Source: SZAS-103 sp964640525
GTDB taxonomy: Bacteria; Pseudomonadota; Gammaproteobacteria; Xanthomonadales; Xanthomonadaceae
Assembly: GCA_964640525.1 (NCBI GenBank)
Contig: CAZXGS010000005.1
Span: 32,094-96,093 of the forward strand
DNA length: 64,000 bases
Direction of reading: 5' to 3'
The notes under the pieces were generated by a model that was not told the origin of the DNA, did no database searches, and saw only the letters and a program-made list of their open reading frames with translations. Numbering within the stretch: position 1 is the first letter of the stretch; every line of letters begins with the position of its first letter. The translations under genes and the position numbers were made by a program. Shown in pieces: positions 59,397 to 64,000 of this stretch.

Positions 59397-59876
59397 TCAG
59401 GCGACCGACGCCGTAGCGGCCGCGGCGCGCACGTGGGCGGCCAGCCACAGGCGCAGGGCGCGGCGGCCGTCGCCATCGAGGGTGTCGGGCCACCACAGGT
59501 AGCGGCGCAGCGCGCCATCGTCGCCGGCCAGCACCAGCACCGCGATCCCGCCGCGCAGATGCAAGGATCGGTGTCGCAGGGTTTCGCTGCGCCCAGTGCA
59601 GGTGATTTGCCAGCCATCGGCGGCCGGGTCCCAGCACAACTCGGCCGGCTGCCGCGTCCACTCGCGCCACAGCAGCCAGCCACCGTAGCCGGCGACCGCC
59701 ACGCCCAGCGCCACGCAGGCAGTCAATGGCAGATCGGCCAACCACGGCGACCCGGCGGCGGCGAGCACCAACACGCCCAACCCCGCGAGCATCGTGCGCG
59801 AACGTCGCCAGTGGAGTCGGCAAGCGGCCGGCTCAGAGGCGCGGCGGGAGTTGCCGGATACGCTCGACGAGTCCAT
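59397..59876 (-). CDS. CptA/YgfX-like membrane protein
   Basis: A small inner-membrane protein of about 159 residues. The block CRLHWRRSR near residue 20, then two membrane helices (about 30-70) and a C-terminal domain ending LWWPDTLDGDGRRALRLWL fit the YgfX/CptA family. In E. coli this gene follows sdhE (ygfY), and it has been proposed as a toxin of the CptAB pair or as an SdhE-linked factor. The start is uncertain. ATG 59876 keeps the family N-terminus and overlaps sdhE by 44 bases; ATG 59792 would cut it off. Confidence 0.7.
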   Translation of the reverse strand: MDSSSVSGNSRRASEPAACRLHWRRSRTMLAGLGVLVLAAAGSPWLADLPLTACVALGVAVAGYGGWLLWREWTRQPAELCWDPAADGWQITCTGRSETLRHRSLHLRGGIAVLVLAGDDGALRRYLWWPDTLDGDGRRALRLWLAAHVRAAAATASVA

Positions 59877-60087
59877 CCAGATCCTTGTCATCCGGGCGGG
59901 AGATGCCCATGAACCACCGCCACAGATTATCGTCCTCGCAGTCCAGCAGGCGCAGGAAAAGGCTCCTTTCATCGTCAGCTGCATCCGACCAGCGCTGGTC
60001 GAGAAAGCGCAGCATCAGCACGTCCAGTTCGGCCATGCCGCGGCGACAGCGCCAGCGCAGGCGGGGCATGTCGAGGGCCTCAACCAT
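59833..60087 (-). CDS. sdhE: SdhE, FAD assembly factor of succinate dehydrogenase
   Basis: SdhE attaches FAD covalently to SdhA and FrdA. The 84-residue helical protein has the hallmark RLRWRCRRGMAELDVLMLRFL, and CEDDNLWRWFMG carries conserved residues. The ATG 60087 gives the usual size; longer in-frame starts reach into repeat DNA. It is followed by the CptA/YgfX-like gene, as in E. coli. sdhB lies 440 bases upstream across two 114-bp repeats. Confidence 0.93.
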   Translation of the reverse strand: MVEALDMPRLRWRCRRGMAELDVLMLRFLDQRWSDAADDERSLFLRLLDCEDDNLWRWFMGISRPDDKDLDGLVERIRQLPPRL

Positions 60088-60177
60088 GCCGGCATCCCGG
60101 GATGGCGGCGGGTCGAATCGTGGGCGATCCGCAACACCACGAACGAAGCGCCGATACATCAGCACCTCCATTGCGCC

Positions 60178-60477
60178 GTAGGAGCGGGCCATGCCCGCGA
60201 CAGTGATGGGTGAGCCCAAAGTCGGTCACGGTCGGCCGAACGATCGGTCGCGCCAACGTGGATGGCGGTCGCGCGCAGGGCGCGCTCCTACAAAATCGCG
60301 GCGGGCTGGGGATGGGTGGATGGAAGGACGTGACCACGCCTGCGGCTGCGGACGCCCCGCGCCGTCGGAGCGGGCCATGCCCGCGACCGTGATGGATGAG
60401 CACAACGACGGTCATTGTTTGCCGACCGATCAGTCGCGCCAACGTGGATGGCGGTCGCGCGCAGGGCGCGCTCCTAC
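60178..60477. repeat. Two 114-bp direct copies of an inverted-end repeat
   Basis: Copy one (60178-60291) and copy two (60364-60477) have the same length and lie 186 bases apart. Each begins GTNGGAGCGGGCCATGCCCG and ends CGCGCAGGGCGCGCTCCTAC, so the ends are loosely inverted. They share CGCCAACGTGGATGGCGGTC. The family looks like the GTAGGAGCG-type repeats of pseudomonads and xanthomonads. The rest of the 440-bp gap between sdhB and sdhE contains no gene. Confidence 0.85.
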
Positions 60478-60527
60478 CCAATCGGGGCGGGCTGGGGATG
60501 GGTGGGTCCGGTGCGCGCTGCATCCGC

Positions 60528-61316
60528 TCAAACAGCGCGCCGCGCCAGCATCAGCTTCTTGATCTCCGCGATCGCCTTGGCCGGGTTCAGGCCCTTGGGG
60601 CAGGTGCGGGTGCAGTTCATGATGGTGTGGCAGCGATAGAGCTTGAACGGGTCTTCCAGGTCGTCCAGCCGTGCGCCGGTATCTTCATCGCGCGAGTCGG
60701 CGATCCAGCGATACGCCTGCAGCAGGATCGCCGGGCCGAGGTAGCGGTCGCCGTTCCACCAGTAGCTCGGGCAGGCGGTGGAGCAGCAGGCGCACAGGAT
60801 GCACTCGTACAGGCCGTCGAGCTTCTTGCGTTCGTCCGGCGATTGCAGTCGCTCGCGGTCCGGCGGCGGTGCGCTCTGGGTGCGGATCCACGGCTTGATC
60901 GCCGCATGCTGGGCGTAGAAGTGGGTCAGGTCCGGAACCAGGTCCTTGACCACCGGCATGTGCGGCAGCGGGTAGATCGGCACCTGCGCCTTGCCGCAGT
61001 CCTCGATCGCGCGCGTGCAGGCCAGGGTGTTGGTGCCGTCGATGTTCATCGCGCACGAACCGCAGATGCCCTCGCGGCAGGAACGGCGGAAGGTGAGCGT
61101 GGGGTCGATCTCGTTCTTGATCTTGATCAGCGCATCCAGGACCATCGGCCCGCACTTGGCCAGGTCCACCTCGTAGGTGTCGGTGCGCGGATTCTGGCCG
61201 TCGTCGGGATTCCAGCGGTAGATCTTGAACGCGCGCACCTTGCTCGCGCCGGCAGGCGCCGGGAAACGCTTGCCCTTGCCGATCTTCGAGTTCTTCGGGA
61301 GGGTGAATTCGGCCAT
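60528..61316 (-). CDS. sdhB: Succinate dehydrogenase iron-sulfur subunit
   Basis: SdhB carries electrons from FAD to quinone in complex II of the inner membrane. The 262-residue protein has the [2Fe-2S] motif CREGICGSCAMNIDG near 88-102. The motifs for the [4Fe-4S] and [3Fe-4S] clusters are CILCACCSTACPSYWW near 176 and CHTIMNCTRTCPKGLNP near 236. A basic N-terminal stretch (KIGKGKRFPAPAGA) is longer than in E. coli. It is last in the sdhCDAB order and lies 177 bases after sdhA. Confidence 0.97.
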   Translation of the reverse strand: MAEFTLPKNSKIGKGKRFPAPAGASKVRAFKIYRWNPDDGQNPRTDTYEVDLAKCGPMVLDALIKIKNEIDPTLTFRRSCREGICGSCAMNIDGTNTLACTRAIEDCGKAQVPIYPLPHMPVVKDLVPDLTHFYAQHAAIKPWIRTQSAPPPDRERLQSPDERKKLDGLYECILCACCSTACPSYWWNGDRYLGPAILLQAYRWIADSRDEDTGARLDDLEDPFKLYRCHTIMNCTRTCPKGLNPAKAIAEIKKLMLARRAV

Positions 61317-61324
61317 GGCTCAGT

Positions 61325-61490
61325 TCCGTGAATCGTGAATGGTGAATCGTGAATGGTGAGAAGCCGGAGCTTCGCCATTCGAATTCGATGCGCTACCAGA
61401 CGTTCTCATCCTCTCACCTCGCCGCAGCCCTTTTTTCCGACTCACGACTCACGACTCACTACTCACTACTCACGGCTCACGACTCAAGCT
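61325..61490. repeat. Low-complexity tandem repeats between sdhA and sdhB
   Basis: At about 61327-61359 GTGAATCGTGAATG is repeated in tandem. At about 61438-61487 the 7-mer ACTCACG or its variants (ACTCACT) is repeated about seven times. The intervening bases show nothing else. Such repeats interrupt the otherwise compact sdh operon and may vary in length by slippage. Confidence 0.75.
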
Positions 61491-61493
61491 GCC

Positions 61494-63284
61494 TCAATAC
61501 ACCCGCTTCTTCGGCGGCACCGGCGACACGTCGTCGGTGAGGGTGTTCACATGCACCGGCCGATAGTCGAGGCGGGTCTTGTGCTCGCCATCCACCCAGC
61601 ACAACGAGTGCTTGCGCCAGTTCGTGTCGTCGCGGTCGGGGAAGTCCTCGCGCGCATGCGCGCCGCGCGATTCGGTGCGGTTGACCGCCGAGGCCAGGGT
61701 CGCCTGCGCCTGACCGAGCAGGTTCTGCAATTCCAGGGTTTCGATCAGGTCGGTATTCCACACCAGCGAACGGTCGGACACCTTCACGTCGGCGAACGAG
61801 CGCGCGATCTGGTCGATCTTTTCCACGCCCTCGGCCAGGGTCTGGCCGGTGCGGAACACCGCGGCGTGGTTCTGCATGTCACGCTGCATGGCGTCGCGGA
61901 TGCGCGCGGTCGGGGTGGAACCGTTGGCGTTGCGGATGCGGTCGAAGTTGGCCAGCGCGGCATCGCAGGCACCAGGCGCCAGCTTCGGGTGCGGCTGCCC
62001 GCTGCGCACCGTCTGCGCGCAACGATTGGCCACCGAGCGACCGAACACCACCAGGTCCAGCAGCGAGTTCGAGCCCAGCCGGTTGCCGCCGTGGACCGAC
62101 ACGCAGGCCGCCTCGCCGATCGCGTACAGGCCCGGCACCACGCAGTCCGGGTTGCCGTCCTTCAGGGTCAGCACCTCGCCGTGGTAGTTGGTCGGGATAC
62201 CGCCCATGTTGTAGTGCACGGTCGGCAGCACCGGGATCGGCTGCTTGGTCACGTCCACGCCGGCAAAGATCTTCGCCGATTCGGCGATGCCGGGAAGCTT
62301 TTCGTGGATCACGTTGGGATCCAGATGATCCAGGTGCAGGAAGATGTGGTCCTTCTTCTCGCCCACCCCGCGCCCCTCGCGGATCTCGATGGTCATCGAG
62401 CGCGATACCACATCGCGCGAAGCCAGGTCCTTGTAGTGCGGGGCGTAGCGCTCCATGAAGCGCTCGCCGTTGGAGTTGCGCAGGATGCCGCCCTCGCCGC
62501 GCACGCCCTCGGTGATCAGGCAGCCGGCGCCGTAGATGCCGGTGGGATGGAACTGCACGAATTCCATGTCCTGCAGCGGCAGGCCGGCGCGAAGCACCAT
62601 GCCGCCGCCATCGCCGGTGCAGGTGTGCGCCGAGGTGCAGGAGAAATACGCGCGGCCGTAGCCGCCGGTGGCCAGCACCGTGCCGTGGCCACGGAACAGG
62701 TGCAACTCGCCGCTGGCCATGTCGATCGCCAGCACGCCGCGGCAGGTGCCGGAGGCGTCCATGATCAGGTCGAGCGCGAAGTATTCGATGAAGAACCGCG
62801 CCTCGTGCTTGAGCGCCTGCTGGTAGAGCGTGTGCAGCATGGCGTGACCGGTGCGGTCGGCCGCCGCGCAGGTGCGCTGCGCCTGCGGGCCCTCGCCGAA
62901 CTGGGTCGTCATGCCGCCGAACGGGCGCTGGTAGATCTTGCCTTCCTCGGTGCGCGAGAACGGCACGCCCTGGTGTTCGAGTTCGATCACCGCCGGGATC
63001 GCCTCGCGGCACATGTATTCGATCGCGTCCTGGTCGCCCAGCCAGTCCGACCCCTTGATGGTGTCGTAGTAGTGGAAGCGCCAGTCGTCCGGGCCCATGT
63101 TGGCCAGCGCGGCGGAAATGCCGCCCTGCGCGGCCACGGTGTGCGAGCGGGTCGGGAACACCTTGGTGATGCAGGCGGTCTTCAGGCCCTTCTGGGCGAG
63201 GCCGAAGGTCGCGCGCAGGCCGGCGCCGCCGGCGCCCACCACGACCATGTCGTACTTGTGTTCGATGATCTTGTACGCGGTCAT
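61494..63284 (-). CDS. sdhA: Succinate dehydrogenase flavoprotein subunit
   Basis: SdhA oxidises succinate to fumarate and holds covalent FAD. The 596-residue protein has the dinucleotide motif VVVGAGGAGLRATFGLA near 14-30. KVFPTRSHTVAAQGGISAAL carries the FAD-linking histidine, and QFHPTGIYGAG, RGEGGILRNSNGERF and the late GEAACVSVHGGNRLGSNSLLD follow. The start at 63284 removes an unsupported extension. It follows sdhD by 7 bases. SdhE, its flavinylation factor, is encoded nearby. Confidence 0.98.
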   Translation of the reverse strand: MTAYKIIEHKYDMVVVGAGGAGLRATFGLAQKGLKTACITKVFPTRSHTVAAQGGISAALANMGPDDWRFHYYDTIKGSDWLGDQDAIEYMCREAIPAVIELEHQGVPFSRTEEGKIYQRPFGGMTTQFGEGPQAQRTCAAADRTGHAMLHTLYQQALKHEARFFIEYFALDLIMDASGTCRGVLAIDMASGELHLFRGHGTVLATGGYGRAYFSCTSAHTCTGDGGGMVLRAGLPLQDMEFVQFHPTGIYGAGCLITEGVRGEGGILRNSNGERFMERYAPHYKDLASRDVVSRSMTIEIREGRGVGEKKDHIFLHLDHLDPNVIHEKLPGIAESAKIFAGVDVTKQPIPVLPTVHYNMGGIPTNYHGEVLTLKDGNPDCVVPGLYAIGEAACVSVHGGNRLGSNSLLDLVVFGRSVANRCAQTVRSGQPHPKLAPGACDAALANFDRIRNANGSTPTARIRDAMQRDMQNHAAVFRTGQTLAEGVEKIDQIARSFADVKVSDRSLVWNTDLIETLELQNLLGQAQATLASAVNRTESRGAHAREDFPDRDDTNWRKHSLCWVDGEHKTRLDYRPVHVNTLTDDVSPVPPKKRVY

Positions 63285-63291
63285 GTTCTGA

Positions 63292-63687
63292 TCAGGCTCC
63301 CAGCGCGATGCGGACGACCGCGAGAACGCCGGCGATGGCCGCCAGCGCGCAGAAGAAGATGTTCGCGAGATGGGCGATGCCGGCGAACAGCGGCGCGTGC
63401 ACATAATCCTCGATCACCACCTGCATGCCGAGCTTGGCGTGCCAGCAGGCGGCGATGAGGAAGGCGACCAGCACCGTCGCGTTGAACGGATCGGCCACCA
63501 TCATGCGGGCATGCGCGTAGTCGGCGCTGGCCAGCGACAGCAGCAGGCCGAGCAGCCACGCGCCGGCCAGCACCAGGGCGATCGCGGTGACGCGTTGCCA
63601 CAGGAAATGCCCGGTGCCGTCCTTCGCCGAGCCCAGCCCGCGCGCCTGCTTCAGCGGGGTGCGGAATTCGCCGCGATTGGCGTTCAT
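63292..63687 (-). CDS. sdhD: Succinate dehydrogenase membrane anchor SdhD
   Basis: A 131-residue anchor with three membrane helices (about 33-55, 65-85 and 105-128). It helps bind quinone and heme b. Typical blocks are RGLGSAKDGTGHFLWQRVTA near the start and CWHAKLGMQVVIEDYVH in the second helix. The ATG overlaps the sdhC stop (ATGA). It is the second gene of the sdhCDAB unit. Confidence 0.94.
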   Translation of the reverse strand: MNANRGEFRTPLKQARGLGSAKDGTGHFLWQRVTAIALVLAGAWLLGLLLSLASADYAHARMMVADPFNATVLVAFLIAACWHAKLGMQVVIEDYVHAPLFAGIAHLANIFFCALAAIAGVLAVVRIALGA

Positions 63688-64000
63688 GCGTGCCCCCAAT
63701 GCGCCAGCACGACGCCCCAGGCCAGCGCCACCAAGACGAAGCTGCCGATGACCGAAAGCCAGCTGCTGCGCACGAATTCGGGAATCGCGTAACCGTGGCC
63801 GGCGTCCTGCACCAGGTGGCGGATGCCGTTGACGAGGTGATAGGCCAGCGCCCAGCTGAAGCCGAGCAGGACCAGCTTGCCGAACGGCGATCCCGCGCAG
63901 GCGGTGAAGGCGGCCCAGCGTTCCGGCCCGGCGGCCAGCGCCAGCAGCCCCCAGACGAGGCCGACCATGCCGACGGCGAGGACGATGCCGGTCGCGCGAT
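63684..64000 (-). CDS. sdhC: Succinate dehydrogenase cytochrome b556 subunit SdhC, N-terminus missing
   Basis: The gene runs off the end of the window, so the first residues are absent. The visible frame opens with RATGIVLAVGMVGLVWGL, the end of the SdhC motif S-x-x-H-R-x-T-G. It continues through two more helices with LAYHLVNGIRHLVQDAGHGY, where the histidine is a heme ligand. An internal ATG at 63968 should not be taken as the start. It overlaps sdhD by 4 bases and heads the operon. Confidence 0.94.
   Translation of the reverse strand, partial: RATGIVLAVGMVGLVWGLLALAAGPERWAAFTACAGSPFGKLVLLGFSWALAYHLVNGIRHLVQDAGHGYAIPEFVRSSWLSVIGSFVLVALAWGVVLAHWGHA

Overview
The window is high-GC DNA, almost entirely ordinary chromosome, from a gammaproteobacterium. 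Several features point to the order Xanthomonadales (Lysobacterales). These are a FimX/FilP-type REC-PAS-GGDEF-EAL protein, the run comEC-exbB-exbD-msbA-lpxK-kdsB, an EF-P/EpmB beta-lysylation pair, SdhE with a CptA/YgfX-like partner, an S10 carboxypeptidase, and many dispersed REP-like hairpins. The genus cannot be named from sequence reading alone. Two runs of exactly 100 N (13026-13125 and 20846-20945) both fall inside tandem repeats, so this is a draft scaffold. No prophage, transposase or CRISPR array was found.

Layout. 1-3734: end of surA, pdxA, a membrane protein, then a tpiA-secG-tRNA-Leu unit on the minus strand. 3840-7230: an SDR, a fluoride riboswitch followed far downstream by a DUF190 gene, and rarA. 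7474-11199: a lipid module with a two-domain fatty acyl-CoA reductase, an acyl-CoA-binding protein, a PhaD-like TetR regulator and a phasin-like protein. 11388-20353: small and housekeeping genes (Oxidored-like protein, TPR protein, rluF, a 7TMR-DISM diguanylate cyclase, rhomboid, GST, PhzF, M14 carboxypeptidase). 20354-22052: a 35-bp repeat array, then a second fluoride riboswitch, crcB and DUF190. 22249-31614: c-di-GMP enzymes (HD-GYP and two GGDEF proteins) mixed with redox and repair genes (FMN reductase, MsrB, DDAH, YbhB, DksA-like). 31748-38541: a secreted peptide, rplS, folE2, a squalene-synthase-like gene, gph/mupP, ubiG with a tandem triplication of its 5' end, mtaD and efp. 38655-45338: epmB, fimX, a MarR regulator, a degenerate integrase and an S10 peptidase. 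45617-60087: a long minus-strand envelope and repair run (pgsA, uvrC, thioredoxin-NHL, LMW-PTP, kdsB, lpxK, msbA, exbD, exbB, comEC, lolD, lolC/E, cptA-like, sdhE). 60528-64000: sdhB, sdhA, sdhD and partial sdhC.

How the genes work together. The two fluoride riboswitches place fluoride export (CrcB) and two DUF190 proteins under fluoride control, although the first riboswitch has no crcB behind it. The acyl reductase, ACBP, PhaD-like and phasin-like genes look like a neutral-lipid or granule storage locus. Six signalling proteins point to active c-di-GMP control, including surface motility through FimX. The minus-strand run from exbB to the phosphatase is tightly coupled by 4-base and 8-base gene overlaps. 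It covers lipid A export and synthesis, Kdo activation and proton-motive-force coupling. LolCD-family lipoprotein export and succinate dehydrogenase with its flavinylation factor follow upstream.

The most unusual observations are the paired fluoride riboswitches with an orphan DUF190 gene, the 194-bp tandem duplication that copies the start of ubiG, and a pair of oppositely oriented MITE-like elements at 29.7 and 45.4 kb.
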